Source: Mytilisepta virgata
Lineage: Eukaryota; Mollusca; Bivalvia; Mytilida; Mytilidae
DNA: 64,000 nucleotides
Direction: 5' to 3'
NCBI GenBank assembly: GCA_028015205.1
Contig: CM051521.1
Span: 95,022,513-95,086,512 of the forward strand
The notes below the pieces were generated by a model that saw only the letters and a program-made list of their open reading frames with translations, made no database searches and was not told where the DNA came from. Below, in pieces: positions 1 to 12,014 of this stretch; positions within the stretch are counted from its first letter, which is position 1, and each line of letters opens with the position of its first letter. The translations under genes were made by a program, and so were the position numbers.

Positions 1-544
1 TATGGCAATACAGACAACTATCAATTGATTACTTGCGAAAGTAGTCTTGTGAATATTGACAAGTATATATAGTAGGCCCGACTTAGAGAAATATCCTAAA
101 TAATACTTATAACATTAAATAACAACTTTATTTGTCTTATAAACTATCAATACAGTTCGTGACATGAAAATGTCAGTACCTTTAAAGGAAATTAAAATAC
201 TACTTTTTAAAAAAATTTGTAAACATGCAAGCAAAAAACCTTTGCCCTCGGTTTTAGCGACTGTTTAAGGAAGTGACTAATATTTTATACTTGGGGGGGG
301 GGGGGGGGAATGAGATATTTAATAATTATACATGTACTAGTTTCTCAGTTTCATTATAAGTAACACAAAATTTATTTATATTGGTTAATAATTCTTTTCG
401 CAATTTAATTTTTTATTTATTTTACTGTATCTGTGTATATAAAGAAATGTTCCCACCCTCTACAATAGAATATGCATAACTAATCCTTTGTTTAGTTGGG
501 GTTTCACTCTGTTTTCAGTACATTCTATATATTGTGGCAACCAG
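1..544. other. AT-rich sequence without a recognisable gene
   Basis: No open frame with splice context or a known motif is seen. A run of 16 G lies at 293-308; such G or C runs recur at 9520-9538, 36708-36724, 37314-37328 and 44221-44240. Confidence 0.5.
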
Positions 545-930
545 TTTTTAGCTCACCTGGCCAAAGGCCATGTGAGCTATTGCCATCACTTGGCGTCCAT
601 CGTCGTCGTCGTCCGTCGTTGTCGTCGTTAACAATTATACAAAACTCTTCTCCTCTGAAAATACTTGACTAATTAGAACCAAACTACGTATGAATGTTCC
701 TTGGGATACCCTGCATAGAACTGACGTGGGGATTTTTGATTCTTCGAGAAACATGGCCACTGTTACTAAAAATAGAACATAGGGGTCAAACAACATTTTT
801 TCGCAAATATCTAAAAAAAAATCATTAGGTTACGGCAAATTCTGGCAGGTTGAAAGTGTTTAGTATGATGAGAGCTACCTGTGTGCTGATTTTCATGAAA
901 ATCTGTCAACTGATGTTAGAGTTATTGCCC

Positions 931-3080
931 TTTTTAGCTCACCAGACCCGAAGGGTCATGTGAGCTATTGCCATCACTTGGCGTCTGTCGTCCGTCCGTC
1001 GTCCGTCCGTCCGTCGTCCGTCGTCCGTCCGTAAACTTTTTCAAACGTTAACTCCTCTGACACCATAAGACCAATTGCAACCAAACTTTGTACAGTTGTT
1101 TATTGGTATATGTGCTACAAAACTATTGTTTGGATTTTTGATTCGTAAAAAAACATGGCCACCATGGCTAAAAATAGAACATAGGGGTAAATTGCAGTTT
1201 TTTGCAAATAACTCAAAAACCATAACAGATATCAAAATTCTGGCAAGGGTAAAAGTGTTCAGCACCTCAAGATCTACCTGCCCTGAAATTTTGAAGAAGA
1301 TCCAACGACCCATGTAGGAGTTATTGCCCTTTTTCTTCATTTTTTCCAAATTTTGCACTTATTAAGCTCAATATCTTGGATACTATAAAGGAAATTTGAA
1401 AAATTTAAATTTCATATTGTTAGGCACACAAAGATCTACAAAATTTGTAACAGGATTGAAGTTGTAGGTTCGTTCCTTTTAGGAGTTATTCCCCTTAGAT
1501 TGTCAAAATTTACCATTTTTGCAGTCTTTATTCATTGTAATAAAATCGTTAACTCCTCTTACGCCATAAGTTTAATTGCAACCAAACTTAGTGTAGTTGT
1601 TCCTTGGCATGAGTGCTACTAAACTATCGTTTGGATTTTTGATTTGTAAAAAAACATGGCTGCCATGGCTAAAAATAGAACATAGGGGTAAATTGCAGTT
1701 TATTGCAAATAACTCAAAAATGGTGACAGATATCAAAATTCTGATGGGAAGCTAAAGTGTTCAACACCTCAAGATCTACCTGCTTTGAAATTTTGAAGAA
1801 GATGTAACCACCCATGTAGGAGTTATTGCCCTTTTTCTTGATTTTTTTTTGAAATTTGTACTTATTAAGTTGTATGATCATTCCTTTTAGGAGTTATTCC
1901 CCTTAGAACATCAAAATTGACCATTTTCACAGCACTTCCCTTAGTTTGTAAAATGTTTAAATGAGCCCTTTAGGAGTTAAAGTTTTGTCCCTTAAATGTC
2001 AAAATAACTGTTGATGCCTTATAGATGGCAAACTGTAGAAAATGAAAAAAAGCTTTTGATTGCGTGTAAATTTGTTTTTATGTTATTATTTCAAAAATCT
2101 TCTCCTCTGAAACTACTGAATGGATTTGGACAAAACTTAGCATGATTGTTCCTTAGGGTATCCTGCACAAAGTTTATGCTTCGATTTATCTTCTTCTCTG
2201 AAACTACTATTCAAAATCAAATGAAACTTGGTAAGATTGTTCCTTAGGGTATCCTGCAAAAAGTTAATGCTTGGATTTTGGATTGGTCGAAAAACATGTC
2301 CGCCCTTACTAAAAATAGAACATAGGGGTCAAAATGCTGTTTTTTGCTATTTTTTCCTGAATTATAGAAATAAAATGAAGATGAAAGCTACTTTGATGGC
2401 AAACATGGTATCCCGAGTTGAATGGTGATGATGAAAGTTTGTTTTGGACGGCCATTTTTAAAATGGCTGCCATTTTCCCGCCATTTTTTACACTTGCTCG
2501 GATTTCAACAATAATTGGTTTTTAAAGTAAACATGGTATCCTTAGTGAATACTGATGATGAGAATGTTGTATAACAATGATTAAACTTCATAATATGTGA
2601 GCTTTTAATTGCCATCACTTGGTGTCTGTCATCATCGTTGTTAACAAATTTTCAAACATCTTCTCCTCTGAAACTACTAGGGGGATTTGGATGAAACTTA
2701 GCATGATTGTTCCTGCAATATTTCCTTTTCAAGTACAATAAAAAGCCTTAACCCACAATTTTTACATAACTTCTTTCAAACATTTTAAAAACGAAGACAA
2801 CATATAGACCAAAAGATTTATACTTGTATTTGAAGATGAATTAAAGCTTGTATTTTGTATTGTGAATCATCAGATTGACCATGACTGTATCTTAATCAAG
2901 CATAGGGAGAACTTATGCCCATTTCTTTCCAGAGGTTCTTGAAAGGCGTTTAAAGGTATTTTCAGCATTTTATGTGACCTTAAATACTCAGTTTAATTTA
3001 CAAAAAACATTAATATATTAATTTAGTTTATAGTCATTGTTTGCCAGGTGAGCGATTCAGGCTCTTGAGAGCCTCTTGTT
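931..3080 (+). mobile_element. AGCTCACC-family element, inserted copy 1
   Basis: Complete copy from TTTTTAGCTCACCAGACC to AGAGCCTCTTGTT. The left flank ends 'GTTATTGCCC' and the right flank begins 'TGACATTTTTGGCC'. These two pieces are contiguous in undisturbed copies of the same family (for example near 5140-5160), so this is an insertion into an older copy. Confidence 0.7.
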
Positions 3081-3094
3081 TGACATTTTTGGCC

Positions 3095-4841
3095 TTTTTA
3101 GCTCACCAGACCCGAAGGGTCATGTGAGCTATTGCCATCACTTGGCGTCTGTCGTACGTCCGTCGTCCGTCGTCCGTCGTCCGTCGTCCGTCCGTAAACT
3201 TTTTCAAACGTTAACTCCTCTGACACCATAAGACCAATTGCAACCAAACTTCGTACAGTTGTTTATTGGTATATGTGCTACAAAACTATTGTTTGGATTT
3301 TTGATTCGTAAAAAAACATGGCCGCCATGGCTAAAAATAGAACATAGGGGTAAATTGCAGTTTTTTGCAAATAACTCAAAAACCATAACAGATATCAAAA
3401 TTCTGGCATAGGGTAAAAGTGTTCAGCACCTCAAGATCTACCTGCCCTGAAATTTTGAAGAAGATCCAACGACCCATGTAGGAGTTATTGCCCTTTTTCT
3501 GCATTTTTTCCAAATTTTGCACTTATTAAGCTCAATATCTTGGATACTACAAAGGAAATTTGAAAAATTTAAATTTCATATTGTTAGGCACACAAAGATC
3601 TACAAAATTTGTAACAGGATCGAAGTTGTAGGTTCGTTCCTTTTAGGAGTTATTCCCCTTAGATCGTCAAAATTTACCATTTTTGCAGTCTTTATTCATT
3701 GTAATAAAATCGTTAACTCCTCTTACACCATAAGTTTAATTGCAACCAAACTTAGTGTAGTTGTTCCTTGGCATGAGTGCTACTAAAAGATCGTTTGGAT
3801 TTTTGATTTGTAAAAAAACATGGCTGCCATGGCTAAAAATAGAACATAGGGGTAAATTGCAGTTTTTTGCAAATAACTCAAAAATGGTGACAGATATCAA
3901 AATTCTGATGGGAAGCTAAAGTGTTCAACACCTAAAAATCTACCTGCTTTGAAATTTTGAAGAAGATGTAACCACCCATGTAGGAGTTATTGCCCTTTTT
4001 CTTGATTTTTTTTTTAAATTTGTACTTATTAAGTTATATGATCATTCCTTTTAGGAGTTATTCCCCTTAGAACATCAAAATTGACCATTTTCACAGCATT
4101 TCCCTTAGTTTGCAAAATGTTTAAATGAGCCCTTTAGGAGTTAAAGTTTTGTCCCTTAAATGTCAAAATAACTGTTGATGCCTTATAGATGGCAAACTGT
4201 AGAAAATGAAAAAAAGCTTTTGATTGTGTGTAAATTTGTTTTTAAATGGCTATTTATTAAAATATAAATTCAATGTTACCTCAAGATACAATAGTACTTA
4301 AAAATAACTTTCATTAGATGTATATATATTTATATATTTTTTGTGAAATTAGTTTTGAAACTGGCTGTGGTCAGCACTCATTGTTTGACATTTTTGGCTT
4401 TTTTTTATGCTATTATTTCAAAAATCTTCTTCTCTGAAACTACTATTGAAAATCAAATGAAAATTGGTAAGATTGTTCCTTAGGGTATCCTGCAAAAAGT
4501 TAATGCTTGGATTTTTGATTGGTCGAAAAACATGTCCACTCTTACTAAAAATAGAACATAGGGGTCAAAATGCTGTTTTTTGCTATTTTTTTCTGAATTA
4601 TAGAAAGAAAATGAAGATGAAAGCTACTTTCAAGGTAAACATGGTATCCCGAGTTGATGGTGATGATGAAAGTTTGTTTTGGACGGCCATTTTCCCGCCA
4701 TTTTTTTACACTTGCTCGGATTTCAACAATATTTGGTTTTTAAAGTAAACATGGTATCCTTAGTGAATGGTGATGATGAGATTTAGTTTATAGTGCATTG
4801 TTTACCTGGTGAGCGATTCAGGCTCTTGAGAGCCTCTTGTT
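3095..4841 (+). mobile_element. AGCTCACC-family element, inserted copy 2
   Basis: Complete copy beginning 14 bp after the end of the previous one. After its 3' stem-loop the host sequence resumes at 'AGGTTATTATTTC', which normally follows 'GACATTTTTGGCTTTTTTT'. It is close to the 931-3080 copy, including the (CCGT)n stretch, but lacks part of the interior. Confidence 0.7.
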
Positions 4842-6446
4842 AGGTTATTATTTCAAAAATCTTCTCCTCTGAAACTACTGAATGGATTTGGATAAAACTT
4901 AGCATGATTGTTCCCTAGGGTATCCTGCACAAAGTTTATGCTTCGATTGTTGATCCGTCGAAAAACATGGCCACGGTTACTAAAAATAGAACATAGGGGT
5001 CAAACAACAGTTTTTCGCAAATATCTCAAAAATCATTAGGTTACGGCACATTCTGGCAGGTTGAAAGTGTTCAGCATGATGAGAGCTACCTGTGTGCTGA
5101 TTTCCGTGAAAATCTGTCAACTGATGTTAGAGTTATTGCCCTTTTTTGACATTTTTGGCTTTTTTTTAGGTTATTATTTCAAAAATCTTCTCCTCTGAAA
5201 CTACTGAATGGATTTGGATAAAACTTAACATGATTGTTCCTTAGGGTATCCTGCACAAAGTCTATGCTTCGATTTTTGATCCGTCGAAAAACATGGCCAC
5301 TGTTACTAAAAATAGAACATAGGGGTCAAACAACAGTTTTTCGCAAATATCTCAAAAATCATTATGTTACGGCAAATTCTGCACGTTGAAAGTGTTCAGC
5401 ATGATGAGAGCTACCTATTTGCTGATTTCCGTGAAAATCTGTCAATTGATGTTAGAGTTATTGCCTTTTTTGACATTTTTGGCTTTTTTTAATGTTATTA
5501 TTTCAAAAATCTTCTCTGAAACTACTTTTCAAAATCAAATGAAACTTGGTAAGATTGTTCCTTAGGGTATCCTGCAAAAAGTTAATGCTTGGATTTTTGA
5601 TTGGTCGAAAAACATGTCCGCCCTTACTAAAAATAGAACATAGGGGTCAAAATGCTGTTTTTTGCTATTATTTCGTGAATTATAGAAAGAAAATGAAAAT
5701 GAAAGCTACTTTCAAGGTAAACATGGTATCTCGAGTTGAATGGTGATGATGAAAGTTTGTTTCGGACGGCCATTTTTAAAATGGCTGCCATTTTCCCGCC
5801 ATTTTTTACACTTGCTCGGATTTCAACAATATTTGGTTTTTAAAGTAAACATGGTATCCTTAGTGTATGGTGATGATGAGAATGTTGTATAACAATGATT
5901 AAACTTCATAATATGTGAGCTTTGAATTGCCATCACTTGGTGTCCGTCATCATTGTTAAAAAATTTTCAAACATCTTCTCCTCTGAAACTATTAGGGGGA
6001 TTTGGATGAAACTCTACAAAATGACAGATGAGTTAAGCATGGTTTATTGGATAAAAACCAACAGCTTAGTCAATATGATCAAAGATGAAGCATAATAGAA
6101 AATAATAAGCCTTAACCCACAATTTTTACATAACTTCTTTCAAACATTTTTAAAACGAAGACAACATATAGACCAAAAGATTTATACTTGTATTTGAAGA
6201 TGAATTAAAGCTTGTATTTTGTATTGTGAATCATCGGATTGACCATGACTCTATCATAATCAAGCGTAGGGAGAACTCATGCCCATTTCTTTCCAGAGGT
6301 TCTTGAAAGGCTTTTAAAGGTATTTTAAGCATTTTACATGACCTTTAATACTCAGTTTAATTCAGAACAAACATTAATATATTAATTTAGTTTATAGTGC
6401 ATTGGTTGCCAGGTGAGCGATTCAGGCTCTTGAGAGCCTCTTGTTA

Positions 6447-6634
6447 TTGGTAGAGGAAGCCAGAGTACCCGAAGAGAACCACCGACCTTCGGTAGGAAAA
6501 GTGGCAATCCTTCTCAATTAAGATCAGATTCGAACACACCCTGCCACAGGTGAGATTCGAACTCACAACCTTAGTGTTGACAGGTTAATGATCATTAATG
6601 ATGAACTATCTAGACCACTCGGCCGACGAGGATA
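6447..6634 (-). mobile_element. tRNA-derived SINE, partial, reverse orientation
   Basis: The reverse strand reads as a SINE: a head with the tRNA-like 'GGTTCGAATCTC' type B box (here GAGATTCGAACTC), then 'GGGTGTGTTCGAATCTGATC', 'GCCACTTTTCCTACCGAAGG' and a '...GTACTCTGGCTTCCTC' part. The usual tail 'GCTGAAAACGGCGTAAAACC' is missing. The same family occurs at 27179-27440, 28064-28302, 55413-55577 and 56141-56239. It abuts the end of the AGCTCACC cluster directly. Confidence 0.75.
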
Positions 6635-6715
6635 CCAACAAATCCTTTGATCTCGTGGAATTCCGTGAGTCTCGTTTATCTTTCTTTTTCAATTTTTAGA
6701 CAGTGATCACTAATT

Positions 6716-6907
6716 AGTGACATAAGATGAAGGTCACATGACCCATATTACACAGTCAACGACGTTGAGGGGGACTAATGGAGAACCCCCGGCGTCCGCG
6801 CATGCGTGCGCATACGCGTCCGCAGCCAGTTCTCGGTGTGCAGGTGCACGTTGAAGAGAATGACCATGTGACATAAGATGAAGGTCACATGACCCATATT
6901 ACACAGT
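6716..6907. repeat. 39-bp direct repeats flanking a CpG-rich 112-bp segment
   Basis: The sequence starting GTGACATAAGATGAAGGTCA occurs at 6716-6755 and again at 6868-6907, almost unchanged. Between them lies a GC-rich segment with many CpG ('CGGCGTCCGCGCATGCGTGC') that stands out against the AT-rich surroundings. Confidence 0.7.
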
Positions 6908-6934
6908 TAACTGGCTTTTAAGTTTTATTTCAAA

Positions 6935-7600
6935 AATCAAGTTTTAACGTACAAAGAGACCAACAATCATTACTTGGTGTGAGGATGCATCTAGGGGGAA
7001 TAACACAGCCTTCCACCAAAATTGGGTCACTGATCTACTTATTGAGCTTCATTGACTTAGGTTAAGTTTTACGTCCGAGTTCAGATATCTGATATCAAGG
7101 AACCTTCAGTCATATTAGTTGGTTTCAGGGTGCATCTCGGGGAGTAACACGTGCAGACTCCCACCAAAATTAGGTCACTCTGACCTACTTATCGTGCTTC
7201 ATTGACTAAGGTTAAGTTTTACGTCCGAGTTCAGTTCTCTGATACCAAGAAATCTTATTACTTGGTGTCCGGATGAATTTCGGGAAGCAACACAGCTTCC
7301 CACCAAAATAAGGTCACTCTGACCTACTTATCGTGCTTCATTGACTAAGGTTAAGTTTTACGTCCGAGTTGAGATTTCGGATACCAAGGGACCTACAATC
7401 ATATTACTTGGTGTGAGGATGCATCTCAGGGAGTAAGACAGCTTCCCACCAAAATTAGGTCACTCTGACCGATTTATCACGCTTCATTGATTTAGGTTAA
7501 TTTTTACATCCGAGTTCAGTTCTCCGATACCAAGGGACCTACAATCATATTACTTGGTGTCAGGGTGCATCTCGAGAAATAACACAACCTCCCACCAAAA
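6935..7600. repeat. Minisatellite, period about 145 bp
   Basis: About 4.5 diverged copies. The marker 'TTACTTGGTGT...GGATGCATCTC' starts near 6970, 7115, 7258, 7404 and 7550, each followed by 'CCCACCAAAATTAGGTCAC' and 'GTTAAGTTTTACGTCCGAG'. Confidence 0.8.
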
Positions 7601-7799
7601 TTTGTGGGATAACGAGGCGAACTTGGTAATCGTAGATTTCTGGTTCTAAATTTTGAAAACAAAGGTCTCATTTGAAACATGTCAAAATTTGGGTATTTAT
7701 GATAAAATTCTTGGTTGGGTTTTAATACATTTTTAACTTTTGTACAAATTGAGCTTATTGCTATTATTTAGTCTGTTTATTAAGTCTCCCAAACAAAGT

Positions 7800-8174
7800 G
7801 ACCGCCTCGGTGGTCTCGTGGTAGCGTGCTCGCCTCGAGTTCGGAAGGTCGCGGTTTCGATCCCCGGCTGATTCAAACCAAAGACATTGAAATTGGTATT
7901 TGCTGTTTCTCCGCCAAGCACGCGGCATCTAGGGGTAAGAGCAAAGACTGGTGGGCTTGGAGTCAGTATAATGTGTCCGAGTGAGGCGATATGTCTTCCT
8001 GCGGACAGTTACCTCGTGAGCTAGCAAATTAAAAATCCGGCTCAGCGTGTCGGTCTAGTACAAAGCAGGAATCATATTCATTATCATATTAAAATGTTCT
8101 CGTCCTGATATGCACATGGCTGCCACTGGACGTTAAACAACAATCCATCCACCCATCCATCCATCCATCCATCG
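7800..8174 (+). mobile_element. tRNA-derived SINE with (CATC)n tail, second family
   Basis: The head has an A box (TGGTCTCGTGGTAGCG) and a B box (GGTTTCGATCCC) in tRNA spacing. A body follows, then a conserved 3' part 'GGCTGCCACTGGACGTTAAA' and a CATC microsatellite (8143-8174). This layout matches tRNA-SINEs described in bivalves. It is not a tRNA gene: the acceptor stem does not close and the body is about 370 bp. Confidence 0.75.
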
Positions 8175-8339
8175 AAACGAAGTAGGAGACTTATAGATTT
8201 TGATTTGCGATTTTTATCGAACATTTTTTTTTCTCTCCGATTTTGTCCGTCCGAGTTCTCAATAACCATGATAACCGTCAGAGATATGGACCTGAGATTT
8301 TCCATATTAAAAGATCAATGTTTCTAGATGTGCCTAATA

Positions 8340-9980
8340 CTATTTATTTATATGGGGGTCACTGAGACGTATAATGAGCAGTTCAAAGAGGCTAGGGGTT
8401 TACTATAGGACACAATGGGGATTTTTTTTTCATAGAAAAACTCTACGAGAGTGACCAATAACAATCTCATATCATATATTTTATTATACACCGTGACAAC
8501 AACTATTAAATGACATATATATACCTCGTTCCTCTAGGGGGTCATCCCCACCCCCCAAAGTTGATACTTCTGAAAAATTTTTCATATGCAATTAAAATCT
8601 ATAGCTTTAAATCATTTATTTTATTATTCTCCGTAACAAGACGCACTAAATGACATGTTCCTCATCTTTCAGTAGGGTGATCCTCACCCCCATCAATCAA
8701 TAATGTTCAATTATCTCAAAAACCGTGAAAATCCCCACCCCATAACCATATATTTTCTCATTCCCCATGGTAAGATGCACCAAATGACACATCCCTTGCT
8801 TCCCCGGGGGGTTATCACCAATCCCATCAAATCAATAATGTTCAATTATCTCAAAAACCGTTAAAATCCCCACCCCATAACCATACATTTTCTTATTCCA
8901 CATGGTAAGATGCACCAAATGACACATCCCTCGCTTCCCCGGGGGGTTATCACCACTCCCATCAAATCAATAATGTTCAATTATCTCATAAACCGTTAAA
9001 CTTCCCACCCTAAACCATATGTGTTCTTATTCCCTATGGTAAGATGCAACAAATAAAACATACCTCGCTTCCTCAGGGGGTTATCACCACTCCCATCAAA
9101 TTAATTATGTTCAATTATTTCATAAACCATTATAATCCCCACACCTAAACCATATATTTTGTTATTCTCCATGGTAAGAAGCACCAAATGAAACAAACCT
9201 CCCTTCCTCAGGGGGTTATCACCACTCCCATCAAATCAATAATGTTCAATTCTCATAAACCGTTAAAATCACCACCCCTAAACCATATATTTTCTTATTC
9301 CCCATGCTAAGACACACCAAGTGATACATACCTCGCTTCCCACCACTCTCATCAAATCAGTAATGCTCAATTCATAAATTTTTGACGGTCAAGCTAGCGC
9401 GACGTCATAATGAAGAAACGGCTTATAGCGGCGCTGAGAGCGATACGTATAAACAATACCGTGATTCCCCTTTAAATGATGCATACCTCGTCACTCAATC
9501 GGCGTCATTCTCGCCCCCGCCCCCCCCCCCCCCCCCCCTCCTTAAACCAATTATCTTGAATTATATGAAATTAAAAATCTGTGAGAAACTCGAGACCTAA
9601 ACCGTATAATTTCTTATTCCCCATGACAAGACGCATGAACTGATATAAACCTTATTTTACCGAAGGGTTCATCCCCACCCCCTCGAATCAATTGTCTTTA
9701 TCTCGTAAAGTATTGAAATCCCTTCCCCTAAATCATATACTTTCTTTTGTCCCATTATAAGACAAACAGATTGATAAAAAGCCTAACACCCCCACCAAAA
9801 AGGGGTCATCCTCGCCCCTCAAATCAATAATTTTTTAATTATTTCAAAATCCGAAAAATGTTTATTCCTTTAACACGTTTTAATACGCAATGTTCAAATC
9901 TCATAAACCCTTCAACTCCATACCACTTTAACCCCATCTATTTCTAATTGCCTATAAGGAGACGCAATAAATGATTTTAC
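8340..9980. repeat. Minisatellite, period about 135 bp, decaying outward
   Basis: The marker 'TAATGTTCAATTATCTC' occurs at 8701, 8836, 8971, 9105 (TTATG), 9240 and 9361 (TAATGC), so the spacing is 135, 135, 134, 135 and 121. Each unit also carries 'CCATGGTAAGATGCACCAAA' and 'GGGGGTTATCACCA'. Copies on both edges are strongly diverged. A 19-C run lies at 9520-9538. Confidence 0.8.
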
Positions 9981-11020
9981 ACATTGTCCGGGGAATGGGG
10001 ATATTCTCTCTTAAAAAATCAGCAAAAGACATTGAGATCCTTGGCCATTAATTATAAACATTTTTATTCTTTGCGAAAAGCTCAGATATTCTCAGAGTTC
10101 ATGTCCCACCCCTTTAAACACTGGATGCATCATCCATGATCAGTGTTTCTGAATAGCTTCGAAACTGCTGGCTGGGATAATCATTATAATTATGCCCATG
10201 ACAAGACCTAGCGAATACACAATTGGTATTGTTCGAGAAAATAATTTACTATTCCCAGAAATTAATAAATTGTTATAAATGCATATATCATAAAAAAAAT
10301 TCTCCAATAATATGTTATGCTAAACTCTTCTGGTCTACCTTTTTTTATTTTTTGTCTGATTTTTATGCAACTCAGATATTTTTTATTATTAATGTGGGGT
10401 TTTATCTTTTAATTATTTTATTTTATGTCCTGACATCATATTGTAGATTTAATATAATATTGATACAAGGGAGACATCAATGTATCAGATATAATATGTA
10501 ATAATAGATATTATTTCATTTGCTTGGTCATAAATTAAAAAAAAATTCTTGTTGTGTTGCAATAAGTTTATATAAATATGATTCAAACTTGATGTTGGGA
10601 GAACTTAACACGGCAGGTAAGAAGTCTTTTTTTTATTATTTTTATTTAATGAAACCGACTGCATTTCATTACACCATACAATAAAATCAGTTCTCGCAAA
10701 CGGTTCAGAAATATTAAGATATATCTCAGTTAACGCAGCATGTCGACAAGCAAAAGTTGATCAAGTGTGACATTATACGACTGTAAAACATGTAAAACTA
10801 GAGTCACAAAAAATACCCATATCAAGATTTTCAAGTAACCTCTCCATAAGTAAGCATAAACTTTATAGGAACAATTTCTCAATTTCAGTCTCTGAAAAAC
10901 AAATAATTGATTGAATACAATGTAAGGCGTTCGAGATATTAGTTACTTTGTTTGGGAGACTTCGTAACAGCTCCTAGTTACAGTTATTACTTATGGCAAG
11001 CCGTTTTACTATTTATTCTA
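9981..11020. other. AT-rich sequence, nothing recognised
   Basis: No repeat family or gene could be recognised. Open frames here, such as 10223-10501, are very AT-rich and have no start context or conserved motif. Confidence 0.4.
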
Positions 11021-11029
11021 ACTTCAAGA

Positions 11030-11255
11030 TATCTAATAAAGTTTATAAGATATCTCATATAGTTTATAAGATATCTTATATAGTTTATAAGATATCTCAT
11101 AATTTTCTTTATAAGATATCTTATATAATTTTCTTTATAAGATATCTTATATATTATATAAGATATCTTATATATTATATAAGATATCTTATAAACTATA
11201 TGAGATATCTTATAAACTATATAAGATATCTTATAAACTATATGAGATATAATAT
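11030..11255. repeat. Long AT-rich palindrome built from a 21-bp repeat
   Basis: Left arm: repeats of 'GTTTATAAGATATCTCATATA' type in one direction. From about 11143 the right arm carries the reverse complement. Each 21-mer contains the palindrome AAGATATCTT. The arms pair almost base for base over about 100 bp, apart from two 'ATTTTCTT' interruptions on the left. The frame running through it (Ile/Tyr-rich) is a by-product. Confidence 0.8.
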
Positions 11256-11515
11256 TTGTTAAACAGAATGCGCGGCGGTTTTAGATTTTCAGTAGTAGCA
11301 TAATTTTTCGTCTGTTAAATTTTGAAATTCTTACCGTCCCTTATTGCCATGAAAAATGTAATAAACAAGAAAAACCTGAAACTACATTATCTTCCTTTTC
11401 TTTAAAAGAAAGCCATTCATGCATTGAAAAAATACTTTGTGTAAAATCTAAGCACTCCAATATAGAAAACACTATACATGTATATACATATATATTGCAT
11501 ATTCCCGCCTTAAAA

Positions 11516-11532
11516 TACGTCACAATATAAAA
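11516..11532 (+). promoter_or_regulatory. Possible CRE-like and TATA-like elements
   Basis: TACGTCA at 11516-11522 is followed by AATATAAAA at 11524-11532, 28-36 bp before the ATG at 11560. The resulting 5' UTR would be very short, so this is only suggestive. Confidence 0.25.
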
Positions 11533-11559
11533 CGTTTTCCCTGTTTTGAGAAGGAGAAA

Positions 11560-11841
11560 ATGAAAACAAGAGCAATACAAATTTTCTCTTCCTCCATTGT
11601 GTGCCTACTATTAACAGGAATAACACTAATGGTATTAACATTGGCAGTATGGGAGAATCAAGGTGAAGACAACATTATCAACGGTACTGTACTTTCTATT
11701 ATCTTCTTTGTATTAGCTTTTCTGCAAACAGTAGTTTTATGTTACCTTGTAAGACAAAAAGAGAAGAAGTGTAAACACATCGCGAAGATATTACCTGTGG
11801 ATGGAGAAAAAATTGTCGTTGCACCTGCAGAGACGTCCTAG
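11560..11841 (+). CDS. Small two-helix membrane protein, unknown function
   Basis: A 93-residue frame opens with an ATG in fair context (AGAAAATGAAA) and ends TAG. Visible features: a hydrophobic helix at about residues 8-31, a short polar segment with an N-x-T site (NGT), a second helix at about 44-64, then a Lys/Glu-rich tail with Cys-Lys. This predicts two membrane passes with both ends on the same side, or a cleaved signal plus one helix. Four bases after the stop is a consensus donor (GCTG|GTAAGT), so the transcript probably continues with spliced 3' UTR; a candidate exon is at 12015-12074. I recognise no family. That it is a real gene rests on codon-like composition, membrane topology and the donor. 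Confidence 0.45.
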   Translation: MKTRAIQIFSSSIVCLLLTGITLMVLTLAVWENQGEDNIINGTVLSIIFFVLAFLQTVVLCYLVRQKEKKCKHIAKILPVDGEKIVVAPAETS

Positions 11842-12014
11842 GCTGGTAAGTAGTTCCCTTTTTTTGCATCTGACAGAAAATAAGCAATGATAAGTGTATA
11901 ATAGGTATAATAAAATTCCACATGTAACTAATATCTGTAATTGTTTCAGTTCTTGTATTCTAAACTCTAAACAATAATATTCTTTTTAAAATATTTTATC
12001 TGTTTATTACTAGG

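Larger units (their letters stand above)
545..6446 (+). repeat. Nested cluster of AGCTCACC-family repeats
   Basis: The family begins TTTTTAGCTCACC, followed by a stem-loop (GCTCACCTGGCC-GAA-GGCC...GTGAGC type), then 'CATCACTTGGCGTCCGTCG' with a (CCGTCGT)n stretch. It ends GGTGAGCGATTCAGGCTC... ...AGAGCCTCTTGTTA, which folds into a second stem-loop. One host copy is split into 545-930, 3081-3094 and 4842-6446. Complete copies sit inside it at 931-3080 and 3095-4841. The interior is made of 200-500 bp sub-repeats carrying 'AAAAATAGAACATAGGGGT'. Short frames of 60-105 codons recur in the same place in each copy; most lack a real ATG context, and they are by-products of the repeat. The family is abundant in bivalves; its transposon class is not established here. 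Confidence 0.85.

Noticed and set aside
1041..1358. 105-codon minus-strand frame, repeated at 3204-3398
   Set aside because: Lies wholly inside the same repeat family, in its (CCGTCCGT)n 5' part; not conserved as protein in other copies.
2228..2428. Recurring 66-codon frame (also at 4464, 5546 and 24062)
   Set aside because: It recurs only because it lies in copies of the AGCTCACC repeat; the starts are not ATG and no domain is visible.
545..6446. Helitron
   Set aside because: The 3' stem-loop is suggestive, but there is no CTRR end or 5' TC, and 5' and 3' ends share inverted sequence.
6935..7600. CRISPR-like array
   Set aside because: The whole 145-bp unit is repeated with no unique spacers; this is a eukaryotic minisatellite.
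7800..7870. tRNA gene
   Set aside because: A and B boxes are present but the stems do not close and the unit continues as a 370-bp SINE with a CATC tail.
9382..9600. 72-codon frame with poly-Pro
   Set aside because: The prolines come from a 19-C run inside the decayed 135-bp minisatellite.
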